Source: JAPLHP01 sp963720375 (GTDB lineage: Bacteria; Chloroflexota; Dehalococcoidia; UBA2247; RBG-13-53-26). From it: a stretch of 28,522 bases of DNA. This document shows positions 16,291 to 24,356 of this stretch, in pieces. A model generated the notes under the pieces. It did no database searches. It was given only the letters and a program-made list of their open reading frames with translations, and was not told where the DNA came from. The first letter of the stretch is position 1, and every line of letters starts with the position of its first letter. The stretch is from positions 1 to 28,522 of the forward strand of contig CAVRFM010000028.1 of assembly GCA_963720375.1 (NCBI GenBank). Direction: 5' to 3'. A program made the position numbers and the translations under genes.

Positions 16291-17454
16291 TTAGCTATTT
16301 TTTGAGAGAGGTGAGACAGCCCTGAGCCTGGCCACTATCCGGGGCAATACCTCCAGGACTCGACCTATCTCTTCTTCAGTAGTTTCCCGGCCCAGGCTGA
16401 AGCGCAGCGAGCCACGGGCAAGCACACCGGGTAATCCCAGCGCCATTAGAACATGAGAGGGTTCCAAATCGTGCGAGCTGCAGGCTGAACCAGTGGAAGC
16501 AGCAATGCCTTCCATGTCCAGGCCAATGCCCATTGACTCCCCCTCCACAAACCCGATACTTACATTGACATTGTTGGGTAGTCTCTGCACAGGGTGGCCA
16601 TTAAGATGGATTTCGGGAATTCGCTCAAAGAGCCCTTGAATAAGCTTGTCCCGTAGAGAGGTCAAACGTTTCGACTCTCTATCCACTTCCCCTTGCGCAA
16701 TCTCCGCTGCCTTGCCAAACCCGACAATTGCGGGAACGTTCTCTGTACTGGCCCGGAGTCCCCTCTCCTGTCCTCCACCATGCATAAAGGAATCGATCCT
16801 TGTCCCTTTGCGAATATAGAGAGCTCCAATCCCCTTCGGACCGTATAGTTTATGAGCCGACATGGCCAGTAAATCTACGCCAAGTTCGTTTACATTGACC
16901 GGTATATGACCCACGGTTTGCACTGCATCTGTATGAAAGTAAATCCCTCGTTCTCTGGCAATCTTGCCTATGTCAGCTATAGGCTGGACAGTACCCACCT
17001 CATTATTGGCATGCATCACTGAAATCAGGATAGTTCCAGCCGTAATCGCCCTCCTTATTTCATCGAGGTCCACCAGACCATTCCGGTCTACAGGCAGATA
17101 GGTAACCCCAAACCCCTGTCCCTCCAAGAATTTACAGGACTCAAGCACTGCATGGTGCTCTATGGAGGTAGTGATAATATGATTTCCCTTTTGCTTATTT
17201 GCAGAAGCCGTTCCCTTTATGGCAAGGTTGTCAGCTTCCGTTCCCCCGCTGGTGAAGATAATCTCTTCACTCCGGGCCCCGATAAGACCGGCAATCTTAT
17301 GTCTGGCCTCCTCTACAGCCGCCCGTGTCTCCTGACCCAGGGAATGTATGCTGGAGGGATTGCCGAAAGCATCACTGAAATACGGCAACATAGCCTCCAA
17401 TACCCGTGGGTCTGTGGGCGTGGTAGCCGCATGGTCAAGATATATCCTTTTCAT
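16291..17454 (-). CDS. nifS: cysteine desulfurase NifS/IscS
   Basis: PLP enzyme that takes sulfur from cysteine and holds it as a persulfide for Fe-S clusters, cofactor and other sulfur acceptors. 387 residues, full length. PLP lysine K202 in MSAHKLYGPKG, substrate segment HANNEVGTVQP, HTDAVQ, and the catalytic Cys C325 in TGSACSSHD in the short-loop (class I) setting. ATG 17454 directly follows the UPF0280 stop, with GAGGGG at the right distance. It sits between the homocysteine genes and the FdhD/MOSC genes, so it can feed both. Confidence 0.96.
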   Translation of the reverse strand: MKRIYLDHAATTPTDPRVLEAMLPYFSDAFGNPSSIHSLGQETRAAVEEARHKIAGLIGARSEEIIFTSGGTEADNLAIKGTASANKQKGNHIITTSIEHHAVLESCKFLEGQGFGVTYLPVDRNGLVDLDEIRRAITAGTILISVMHANNEVGTVQPIADIGKIARERGIYFHTDAVQTVGHIPVNVNELGVDLLAMSAHKLYGPKGIGALYIRKGTRIDSFMHGGGQERGLRASTENVPAIVGFGKAAEIAQGEVDRESKRLTSLRDKLIQGLFERIPEIHLNGHPVQRLPNNVNVSIGFVEGESMGIGLDMEGIAASTGSACSSHDLEPSHVLMALGLPGVLARGSLRFSLGRETTEEEIGRVLEVLPRIVARLRAVSPLSKNS

Positions 17455-18192
17455 TCACCCCTCAACAGAAACAACCTTCACCTGGCCCCAAATACCTATG
17501 CGGTTATCCTTGATAATCACTACCCCTTCTATTCCCTCAACGCCCTTGGCAAACTCAATTCCCCGGGGAATATCGTCCGCTTCTTTAATGAGGTTGCCCA
17601 CAGCCGTAGCAGCCGCATCCGCCAGAGAGGTAGAATGCGAGAGTACAATACAGGCATCAGACCTGCCGAAACTGAGGGAGTGCCCCACCGTTCCTGCCGA
17701 AGTGCAAATTCCCAGCGGGGTCTCCTCAGGCTGTATTTCCAGGGCAATCTTCCCTGTAAAAGGAGAGGACTCCCCGGCATAGACTCCTATTGATCTCATC
17801 CTGAGGGTCCTCATAAATATATCCCCGCCATTTTCCACTATCACCTCTCGCGAAAAAGGGAGCAATTCCTTCCCCACAAATTCAGCTACAGCTCCGGCGA
17901 CTGCAGCCATGGGCCCGACACCAACCTTGCCTGCCGCCTCAGCCATCGACTTAACGATTTCCGGCGCATCTTGCTCAACGGGAAAAGGCTTAAGACTGGT
18001 GAGGAACTCGGGATGCCGCTGAATGTATCCCTCCAGCAGAGCACGGTGCTTCAGCAGTACTTTCAGTGTCTTCCTTTTGAGGTTGCGTCCTGCCCGTACA
18101 TACAAGTCCGATTCTTTCACTACGACTGTGAAAGAAACCAAATCCTTGTCCCTGACCCAGTGCCGATAGAACCTCGGCTCATATTCATGCAT
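17455..18192 (-). CDS. UPF0280 (COG2122) protein, homocysteine-synthesis partner
   Basis: 245 residues, ATG at 18192, with the family start YEPRFYRHWVRDKDLVSFTV. Distant relative of ApbE flavin transferases: characteristic GPMAAVAGAVAEFVG (about 93-107), VENGGDIF, TSAGTVGHSLSFG and LADAAATAVGN are all seen. In Methanosarcina and Desulfovibrio COG2122 proteins are needed, together with COG1900 and NIL-ferredoxin proteins, to make homocysteine from aspartate semialdehyde; here all three are adjacent. The gene should start three bases after the expected NIL-ferredoxin stop (see that entry); as read, it overlaps it by 73 nt. Confidence 0.9.
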   Translation of the reverse strand: MHEYEPRFYRHWVRDKDLVSFTVVVKESDLYVRAGRNLKRKTLKVLLKHRALLEGYIQRHPEFLTSLKPFPVEQDAPEIVKSMAEAAGKVGVGPMAAVAGAVAEFVGKELLPFSREVIVENGGDIFMRTLRMRSIGVYAGESSPFTGKIALEIQPEETPLGICTSAGTVGHSLSFGRSDACIVLSHSTSLADAAATAVGNLIKEADDIPRGIEFAKGVEGIEGVVIIKDNRIGIWGQVKVVSVEG

Positions 18193-18605
18193 AGACTAAA
18201 GGCGTATCTCCATTGCCCGAGGGGGCAGGCTTTTATACATAGCCCGCAGACAATGCACTTCTTATCAAGGAATTTCACGCGTCTGCTGGGTGTCTCCAGA
18301 ACAAATGCACCCGTGGGGCAAATCGTAATACAAGCACCACAGTGAGTGCATCGCTTCTCATTACAGTAGACATCACGGCTAAGGGGCTGAATTTTCACAC
18401 CAACTTCAGCCAGGAATCGGACCGCCTTCTCATAGTCCTCACGCTCACCACTCAGCTCCAGGACTAACAGCCCCTCTTCATTAGGAGTTATTGAAGCTTT
18501 AAGGATGTTGAACATGAGGTTATAGTCTCTGACCAACTTGTATATTATCGGTTGATCGACAACAGTGCGCGGGAAGTGTAAAACCACTCTTCTAGCAATA
18601 GCCAT
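18120..18605 (-). CDS. NIL-domain / 2[4Fe-4S] ferredoxin, probably frameshifted at its end
   Basis: N-terminal NIL domain (residues 1-80) and a ferredoxin part with CNEKRCTHCGACITICP and CIVCGLCIKACP, ligands for two 4Fe-4S clusters. Start ATG 18605, preferred to 18611, which touches the GAGGGGG site. It is the iron-sulfur partner of the COG1900 enzyme in homocysteine synthesis (MA1822-like). After CPLG the frame runs on into a 30-residue tail inside UPF0280. Restoring one G in the run at 18215-18217 would give CPLGAMEIRL and a TAG at 18196-18198, the usual family end, immediately before the next gene. So a one-base deletion or an assembly error is likely. Confidence 0.88.
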   Translation of the reverse strand: MAIARRVVLHFPRTVVDQPIIYKLVRDYNLMFNILKASITPNEEGLLVLELSGEREDYEKAVRFLAEVGVKIQPLSRDVYCNEKRCTHCGACITICPTGAFVLETPSRRVKFLDKKCIVCGLCIKACPLGQWRYAFSLCMNMSRGSIGTGSGTRIWFLSQS

Positions 18606-18617
18606 TTTCATCCCCCT

Positions 18618-19820
18618 CTAAGAAAGACGTTCTTCCAACGGTTTGAAAGTTATCCCCGATTCTACACCGGGCAATGGTGCTACAGGCTCAGTCAACAGGA
18701 AACGTCCTTTGGATATCCACTCCTTCAAGGTCTGGGCAATTTCAACAGCCTTGGGATAGCTGGATAAAGAGGCCGTAGGAACCTCTTTCTGTTGCACTAC
18801 TATTTTGCCGCTCTTGAGCTGAGCATAACTGACCTCTCCCAGGACGTCCGGCTTTCTCTGGGGATAAGCGTCAGAATAGTCCACTATCGGGGCAAGGATT
18901 TCCTCATCTCTCACCGCGGTGTAACGCAGTATCTCCTCGGATAGTATGGGGATGGGAACACCGATCCCCACCACGAGAGTGCATCCATAGCCTATGAAGC
19001 TCACCCCACGCAGCCACTCCGGCTTCATCTGCTTCAGGTCGCCGATCACCGCCAATGTCCCCGCACCACGTTTAGGCACACCGTTGTCTCCCCGAAGAAC
19101 ATTGGGGTTGTGCTGCGTACCATTCCAGGCAACATAGCCCACCCCGCCACCCAGGAATATCCTGGTTCCTATGCCGATGGTTTTGTAATATGGATCATTG
19201 AGCAACGGGGAAAGCTGTCCCGCTGAACAGTAGTTGGCATTCCCCAGGTTCGGTTTAAGTACCCCCATGTAGGTATAGATCGTCTTGTCAGAAAGATTCA
19301 CTGCCACATTATAATTCTGATATGCATTCCTGATGTCGAACAGCACTGCCTCATTGATGCTCTTTATATTGATCAGGGTCTCAATCTTCTTCCTCGGATA
19401 GCAATCAGTTCCATACGCAGTAGCTATGAACCTTATATCCTTCCCTGCCACCAGCTCCTCAATTACGTGCCCGCCCCCGTAGTTGAAATCTCCGGGGTGG
19501 ACTCTATTCTTCGGATCATTGTCAGGCATGGCGGTAGCACCGAGGAAAATATCCACCGCGGCGAATCCTGTATAAGCAGGAACGTCATTAAGATAAACAG
19601 TCCCGCCACCGAGCTTTATCCTCGGTTTGGAATGCCCGACATTAAGGTAGGCACCGGAGGAGCACATCGGGCCAAAGGTGGCTGTGGTCACTACATCAAC
19701 TTCCCGGGCGGCCTTTTCCAGCCCTTTTTTCTCAACAATACCGATTACTTCCTCGGCTGTTACCACAACCGCCTGCCCCTTGCGTATCTTCTCATTGATT
19801 TCCGCTATTGTCTTCGGCAT
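18618..19820 (-). CDS. COG1900 (DUF39) homocysteine-biosynthesis sulfurtransferase
   Basis: Belongs to the HcyBio family: converts L-aspartate semialdehyde to homocysteine by sulfur transfer, bypassing activated homoserine. About 400 residues, full length. The two cysteines expected for activity are visible: C53 in FGPMCSSGAYLN and C140 in YGTDCYPRKK (counted from ATG 19820). Other conserved stretches: GGGTVYLNDVPAYTGFAAVD, GTRIFLGGGVGYVAW and SFIGYGCTLVVGIGVPIP. ATG 19820 is chosen since AAAGGAGG is 8 nt upstream; an ATG two codons earlier is too close to it. Six nt or so downstream starts NIL-ferredoxin. Function is by family knowledge. Confidence 0.92.
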   Translation of the reverse strand: MPKTIAEINEKIRKGQAVVVTAEEVIGIVEKKGLEKAAREVDVVTTATFGPMCSSGAYLNVGHSKPRIKLGGGTVYLNDVPAYTGFAAVDIFLGATAMPDNDPKNRVHPGDFNYGGGHVIEELVAGKDIRFIATAYGTDCYPRKKIETLINIKSINEAVLFDIRNAYQNYNVAVNLSDKTIYTYMGVLKPNLGNANYCSAGQLSPLLNDPYYKTIGIGTRIFLGGGVGYVAWNGTQHNPNVLRGDNGVPKRGAGTLAVIGDLKQMKPEWLRGVSFIGYGCTLVVGIGVPIPILSEEILRYTAVRDEEILAPIVDYSDAYPQRKPDVLGEVSYAQLKSGKIVVQQKEVPTASLSSYPKAVEIAQTLKEWISKGRFLLTEPVAPLPGVESGITFKPLEERLS

Positions 19821-19835
19821 CTCCATGCCTCCTTT

Positions 19836-20456
19836 CTATTCGCCATCCCCTGTCTTTGGCTCCTTCACGGCAGCCTCAACATTAAGCAAAGCCTCCAATT
19901 GTCTTACTCTCTCGGCCAGCTTATCCTGCCGCTCTGTTATTAACCTGATGTTCTCGCTGATAGGATCGGGCAACTTGCCGTGTTCCAGATCGACAACCAG
20001 AGATCTCTTCTCCTCTACTACTCTCCCCGGAACTCCTACCACCGTAGCTCCGGGAGGAACAGACCTTACTACAACAGAATTGGCGCCAATCCTGGCACCT
20101 TCTCCTACAGTGATAGGACCCAGCAATATCGCTGCAGCGCCGATAACTACATTATTTCCGATTGTGGGATGACGCTTTTTCTTTTCCGAGCTCGTTCCTC
20201 CCAGAACAACCCCCTGATAGATGAGTACATCATCCCCGATTTCCGTTGTCTCCCCGATAACCACACCCATCCCATGGTCAATAAAGAACCTCCTGCCAAT
20301 CTTAGCCCCGGGATGAATCTCCACACCCGTGAGAAAACGGCCGGCATGGGAGACCAGACGCCCCGCCAAACGTAATCTATGCTGCCAGAGGAACCGCGCC
20401 ACCCGATGAATCCAAAGAGCATGCAAGCCGGGGTAGCAAAACATAACCTCCAGCAA
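19836..20456 (-). CDS. cysE: serine O-acetyltransferase CysE, 5' end uncertain
   Basis: Acetylates serine for cysteine synthesis; partner of CysK. Left-handed beta-helix with hexapeptide repeats (IHPGAKIGRRFFIDHGMG, GDDVLIYQGVVLGG, HPTIGNNVVIGAAA) and catalytic His in DHGMG. The open frame's first usable start is TTG 20456, but homology clearly extends upstream: FRRLKEDIKTVFARDPAARS is the family N-terminus, encoded up to about 20513. No in-frame ATG/GTG/TTG exists there. An ATG at 20524 with AAGGAG lies right after the thi4 stop but is out of frame, so one base may be missing or added near 20515-20520. Confidence 0.9.
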   Translation of the reverse strand: MLEVMFCYPGLHALWIHRVARFLWQHRLRLAGRLVSHAGRFLTGVEIHPGAKIGRRFFIDHGMGVVIGETTEIGDDVLIYQGVVLGGTSSEKKKRHPTIGNNVVIGAAAILLGPITVGEGARIGANSVVVRSVPPGATVVGVPGRVVEEKRSLVVDLEHGKLPDPISENIRLITERQDKLAERVRQLEALLNVEAAVKEPKTGDGE

Positions 20457-20524
20457 GCTCCTCGCTGCCGGGTCCCGTGCAAAAACTGTCTTTATATCCT
20501 CTTTCAGCCGTCTGAAGATCTCAT

Positions 20525-21304
20525 CTACTCCTTAGCCAGGATACCCTGGGCCAATTTCGCCGCTTTCTCACCTGACAGGAGCATCCCCCCAAAGATAGCT
20601 CCCATCCGCGGGGAACCAAAAACAGCATTCGCCGCCATGCCGGCGACTATCAAACCGGGATATGCCTCTCTGGTGTTCTTTATAATCTCCCTCTCGCCCT
20701 TTTCAGCCCACATTGACTTCTCACCCTCCACACCACCACTGGCAGTGCTCAGGTTCTTGCCTATCTTTCTCTCTACAATTTTACATACCTCGCTGTCGTG
20801 TCCCGTGGCATCAATAACTACTTTCGACCTTATAGTCAGCGGGTCCACATGAAGCTTGGCCAGAGACACCGCGCTCCAGTTCAAAACCAATCCATGGATT
20901 CTGTTATCCCCCCGGATCATCACATCTTCTACACTCATCAGGTTGAATACCCTGGCTCCCGCCTTTATTGCAACAGAGCAGATAGTAGAAATACTCTCCA
21001 GAGCGTCGGCGACATAGTACCCCTTCTCATACTCTCTGGTTCGGACTCCAAAATCATCCAATATATGCTTCGCTGCACGTTGAAACACAATGCGGTTGAA
21101 CATCATACCCCCGCCAGGCATGCCGCCGCCAACACGCAGTTGACGCTCAAACACAACCGTCCGGACTCCTGCCTTCGCCAGATAGTAAGCAGCCACCATG
21201 CCCGATGGTCCTGCCCCAGCTACGGCAACATCCACATCCATTGCCTCCATGAAGTCCTTCATAAAACACTCTGTTATGGCCCTGGATATGGTCACTTCAT
21301 CCAT
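20525..21304 (-). CDS. thi4: Thi4 thiazole synthase, sulfide-using (archaeal) type
   Basis: Makes the thiazole of thiamine from NAD and glycine with an iron-dependent sulfur donor. 259 residues. FAD/NAD-type GAGPSGMVAAYYL (residues 30 on), then GGGMPGGGMMFNRIV, ADALESISTICSVAI and DATGHDSEVC. At the position of the suicidal Cys of yeast Thi4 (CMDP) the sequence has H152 (LHVDP). By comparison with methanogen Thi4, a His there means catalysis with free sulfide, not self-sacrifice. The gene lies between cysK and cysE, i.e. among sulfide users. ATG start at 21304; followed by cysE. Confidence 0.92.
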   Translation of the reverse strand: MDEVTISRAITECFMKDFMEAMDVDVAVAGAGPSGMVAAYYLAKAGVRTVVFERQLRVGGGMPGGGMMFNRIVFQRAAKHILDDFGVRTREYEKGYYVADALESISTICSVAIKAGARVFNLMSVEDVMIRGDNRIHGLVLNWSAVSLAKLHVDPLTIRSKVVIDATGHDSEVCKIVERKIGKNLSTASGGVEGEKSMWAEKGEREIIKNTREAYPGLIVAGMAANAVFGSPRMGAIFGGMLLSGEKAAKLAQGILAKE

Positions 21305-21327
21305 TTCTCTAAATCCTCCTTTTTTTT

Positions 21328-22287
21328 CTAGAAAAGACCGGCAGTCAGATAACGCTCGCCCGTATCCGGGAATATAACCACAATGAGTTTGCCTTTGCTT
21401 CCTGGTCTCCTGGCAACCTGCAGAGCAGCCCAGGCAGCCGCCCCGGAGGATATGCCGACGAGTATCCCCTCTTCCCTGGCCAACTTCCTTGCCATCATCA
21501 TTGCATCCTCATCACTGACCTGGATGATCTCATCAACCAGATCAGACCTGAGCACTTCAGGAACGAAACCGGCTCCTATGCCCTGAATTTTGTGCTTACC
21601 AGGCTTGCCACCCGAAAGAACCGGTGAATACGCCGGTTCGACAGCAACAACCTTGAACCCGCTTTTACGAGGTTTGATCACTTCAGCTATACCTGTGATC
21701 GTCCCTCCCGTTCCCACGCCGGCAACAACTATATCCACTTCGCCTTCAGTATCCTTCCAAATCTCCTCTGCGGTAGTTTTCCGATGGGCCTGAGGATTGG
21801 CAGGATTCTTGAATTGCTGGGGCATAAAGGAATTCGGGGTCCCGGCTGCCAACTCCTCCGCTTTTCTCACTGCCCCTGCCATACCCTCCGAACCCGGAGT
21901 CAAGACCAGCTCCGCGCCAAAAGCAGCCAGAAGCTGCCGCCTTTCAATGGACATGGTCTCAGGCATAGTAATGATAAGGCGATACCCTTTGGCAGCACAG
22001 ACAAAGGCCAGGGCAATGCCCGTATTCCCGCTGGTTGGTTCGATGATAACCGTACCCTTCTTGATCAGACCCGCTTGTTCAGCAGCTTCAATCATGGCAA
22101 TGCCGATCCTGTCCTTTACACTGGACAGGGGATTGAATGATTCAAGCTTTGCTGCAACCGTCGCATTCGCCCCCTCGGTCACCACATTCAATTTGACCAG
22201 AGGAGTGCCGCCAATTAACTCGGTGATGTTATTGGCTATCTTCAACTTCCGCCTTCTTGTCCCTGATCTTACTTCATGATTAATCAT
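21328..22287 (-). CDS. cysK: cysteine synthase CysK (O-acetylserine sulfhydrylase)
   Basis: PLP enzyme combining O-acetylserine and sulfide to cysteine. Family motifs: LIGGTPLVKLN near the start, ESFNPLSSVKDR (PLP Lys), EPTSGNTGIALAFV, and GTGGTITGIAEV, plus GISSGAAAWAAL. Start is ambiguous: ATG 22287 taken here; a TTG at 22308 and a TTG at 22245 (giving LKIANNITELIGG) are alternatives, the last being nearer the usual family length. Thi4 follows 23 nt downstream. CysE, its partner, is two genes away. Confidence 0.95.
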   Translation of the reverse strand: MINHEVRSGTRRRKLKIANNITELIGGTPLVKLNVVTEGANATVAAKLESFNPLSSVKDRIGIAMIEAAEQAGLIKKGTVIIEPTSGNTGIALAFVCAAKGYRLIITMPETMSIERRQLLAAFGAELVLTPGSEGMAGAVRKAEELAAGTPNSFMPQQFKNPANPQAHRKTTAEEIWKDTEGEVDIVVAGVGTGGTITGIAEVIKPRKSGFKVVAVEPAYSPVLSGGKPGKHKIQGIGAGFVPEVLRSDLVDEIIQVSDEDAMMMARKLAREEGILVGISSGAAAWAALQVARRPGSKGKLIVVIFPDTGERYLTAGLF

Positions 22288-22355
22288 CGATTTAAGTCCA
22301 CCATTCAAATAAAACGGGAATCAGAATATTGTCTTTCAAAATACCGGACAGGTCT

Positions 22356-22799
22356 CTATATTGAATAGACTCCGGACTTCGGCTGTCCCTTCTCCTTGTG
22401 TCTCTCAACCAGGTCTTTCAGAGTGACAGAGTCAAGAACTCCTACCATAGCGCTCTTCAATTCCGCCCACACATCCCGCGTAACACAAAAACCGGAGCGG
22501 GAACATATTCTGGGATCATCAACACACTCCACAGGAGCAACCGAGCCCTCCAGAATCTCGATCACCTGGCTGAGCCTTATTTCCTCGGGTGACTTGGCCA
22601 GAGTTATCCCTCCACGCGCACCGCGAATACTTCTCACTACACCTGCTTTTATGAGCGGCGAAACCAGGTGCTCCAGATACTGCGCTGAAATACCCTGCCT
22701 CTTGGCAATGTCTTTCAGAAGCACCGGGCCTGACTCACAGTTAAGAGCTATATCCAGCAGTGCTCTAACCCCATAGCGTCCTTTGGTCGAAAGCTTCAT
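22356..22799 (-). CDS. Rrf2-family regulator (IscR/CymR-like)
   Basis: 147 residues from ATG 22799 (an upstream frame to 22847 lies before the promoter's -10 box). Winged helix-turn-helix MKLSTKGRYGVRALLDIAL, then YLEHLVSPLIKAGVV, RSIRGARGGITLA. Three cysteines C92, C99, C105 (VECVDDPRICSRSGFCVTRDVW) resemble the Fe-S ligands of IscR (C92, C98, C104), though the first gap is one residue longer. It heads the sulfur operon and has a strong promoter with repeats over the -10 box, so autoregulation and control of the genes after it by Fe-S or cysteine status is likely. Sensing mode is inferred. Confidence 0.92.
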   Translation of the reverse strand: MKLSTKGRYGVRALLDIALNCESGPVLLKDIAKRQGISAQYLEHLVSPLIKAGVVRSIRGARGGITLAKSPEEIRLSQVIEILEGSVAPVECVDDPRICSRSGFCVTRDVWAELKSAMVGVLDSVTLKDLVERHKEKGQPKSGVYSI

Positions 22800-22805
22800 T
22801 TTCGT

Positions 22806-22841
22806 TCTTTGTAAACTAAATTTATCAACATTGTAGACTAA
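22806..22841 (-). promoter_or_regulatory. candidate Rrf2 operator: direct repeat over the -10 region
   Basis: TTAGTCTACAATG and TTAGTTTACAAAG are imperfect direct repeats with a 22-bp period, i.e. the same face of the helix after two turns. The first covers the -10 box, the second the start of the transcript. This is what autorepression by a dimeric regulator could look like; not proven. Confidence 0.45.
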
Positions 22842-22858
22842 TCCCAAAAACTTGTCAA
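22826..22858 (-). promoter_or_regulatory. strong sigma70-type promoter of the Rrf2 gene
   Basis: On the minus strand: TTGACA (22853-22858), exactly 17 nt, TACAAT (22830-22835). Only the second -10 position pair differs from consensus. The transcript would start about 25 nt before the ATG. Confidence 0.8.
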
Positions 22859-22912
22859 TTACCGCACATAGCCAACTAAGGGAAATGGTGTTTATACAGC
22901 GCTTGCTTAACC

Positions 22913-23827
22913 TTAATGAAGAGACAGCGGGGTTTTGTCAGTAACAATGCCTTCCCTGCGGCTCATTGCCTGCCGGAGATACAGGGGCAAACAGAACATA
23001 CCCTGGTGCGTAACACCATCATAAAAACGGGGACTCCTGCATGTTCTTGCAGACACCCGATTATCCACTTCAGCCGTAGACAGCGAGAGCGGACTCGGTT
23101 CCAGGGATGCGAGGGCAAACCCCCAGTCTCCTCCGAAAGAAGGCACGTTAGCCCGATACGGGAAAACGAGAGGGAAGACAGTGCGCAGGGTGTTGTTAAT
23201 GGCTACAAACACACCCATTTCGCCCCAACCACAAGAACCGGCCTGTACACAAATAATGCCGCGAGGAGTCAGCCTCTTCATGACCAGGCTGTAGAACTCC
23301 CTGGTGTAGAGCAAACAGGACGGACCCTCTTCTACAGGATCGGTTAAATCCATTATGATCACATCAAATTGCTGCTCGCAATTAGTTAAATATTCCCTGG
23401 CATCAAGATGAAGCAGCTGCGCGCGGCTGTCATCAAAGGAGTTCTGATGCAGCGACGGAAGAAAGCGGCGGCAAATATCCACAGCCTCCTGATCAATGTC
23501 AACCATTACCACCTTCTCCACTGTGCGGTGATTTAATACCTCTCTCAGCGTCGCTCCTTCACCCCCACCGGCGATAAAGACTGCCGCGGGGCTGGGATGA
23601 GTGATCATCGCAGGATGAACCAGGGCCTCATGATAGATGAACTCATCCTTCTCACTCGACTGCACTTTGCCATCCAGGATCAGACATCTGCCAAAACTAG
23701 AGGTTTGAATGATCTGCACCGATTGGAACCGGCTCTCCCCCGAGTACAGAATCTCCCTCACCCTGTACATTTGCACAAAGTCGGGATTAATAGTGTCATG
23801 AAACCATAAGTTCGGATCTTCTTCCAT
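22913..23827 (-). CDS. speE: spermidine synthase (polyamine aminopropyltransferase)
   Basis: Transfers aminopropyl from decarboxylated AdoMet to putrescine or a relative. About 305 residues. SAM-binding GGGEGATLREV with the following VMVDID acidic end, HLDAREYL and the catalytic DLTDPVEEGPS segment are present, with YRANVPSFGGDWGFA near the C-terminus. ATG 23827 has GGGGAAGG before it; a GTG at 23848 directly behind the speD stop is possible. It lies after speD, the enzyme making its second substrate. Confidence 0.93.
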   Translation of the reverse strand: MEEDPNLWFHDTINPDFVQMYRVREILYSGESRFQSVQIIQTSSFGRCLILDGKVQSSEKDEFIYHEALVHPAMITHPSPAAVFIAGGGEGATLREVLNHRTVEKVVMVDIDQEAVDICRRFLPSLHQNSFDDSRAQLLHLDAREYLTNCEQQFDVIIMDLTDPVEEGPSCLLYTREFYSLVMKRLTPRGIICVQAGSCGWGEMGVFVAINNTLRTVFPLVFPYRANVPSFGGDWGFALASLEPSPLSLSTAEVDNRVSARTCRSPRFYDGVTHQGMFCLPLYLRQAMSRREGIVTDKTPLSLH

Positions 23828-23848
23828 ACCTTCCCCGATCTGCCCCAC

Positions 23849-24202
23849 CTACGATATCAAAACCCCTCTCTTTATCTCCATGATAGTAGGGTCTTTGCTC
23901 TGCAGGCTCTTTATCAATAGTTCTGCTGCCAATTCACTATTCACTGAATCCCCGCAGGTAAAGATATCCACTGCAGCATAGCCGCATTCAGGCCAGGTAT
24001 GCAGGGACAAATGAGACTCAGAGATAAGCACCACCCCACTCACACCCTGGGGAGAGAAACGATGGAAATGTTTGTCTATGACAGTAGCACCGGCTTCTTC
24101 AGCTGCAGAAACAAGAGCATTTTGCAGAAAACTCAGATCATTCAGCAACTCCTTGTTGCAGTCCCTCAGTTCCAAGAGCATATGCTTCCCTAGCGCATTC
24201 AA
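23849..24202 (-). CDS. speD: S-adenosylmethionine decarboxylase proenzyme
   Basis: 117 residues, the short bacterial/archaeal form that self-cleaves to make a pyruvoyl cofactor. Cleavage would be between E62 and S63 in ISESHLSLHTWPE; H68 and C83 (FTCGD) are the processing and catalytic partners. TTG start at 24202 follows AAGGAGGGAAGGTGAT and gives the family N-terminus (NALGKHMLLEL). The product feeds speE, whose gene comes next. Confidence 0.95.
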   Translation of the reverse strand: MNALGKHMLLELRDCNKELLNDLSFLQNALVSAAEEAGATVIDKHFHRFSPQGVSGVVLISESHLSLHTWPECGYAAVDIFTCGDSVNSELAAELLIKSLQSKDPTIMEIKRGVLIS

Positions 24203-24277
24203 ATCACCTTCCCTCCTTGTTTAATTTTTGTTCGTTTAAGTACCAACCAAAAACACGATAACAGAACAAAATATGAT

Positions 24278-24305
24278 TTTATACATCATTCACATTTTTT
24301 TGCAA
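24278..24305 (-). promoter_or_regulatory. candidate promoter for speD-speE
   Basis: Minus strand TTGCAA (24300-24305), 16-nt spacer, TATAAA (24278-24283), in an AT-rich gap of about 150 nt between speD and the toxin remnant. The 5' leader would be about 70 nt. Confidence 0.45.
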
Positions 24306-24356
24306 TACATAAAAGATCGAGACCGTTCTTTTTGGTTGAGCAATAACACTGCCTGC

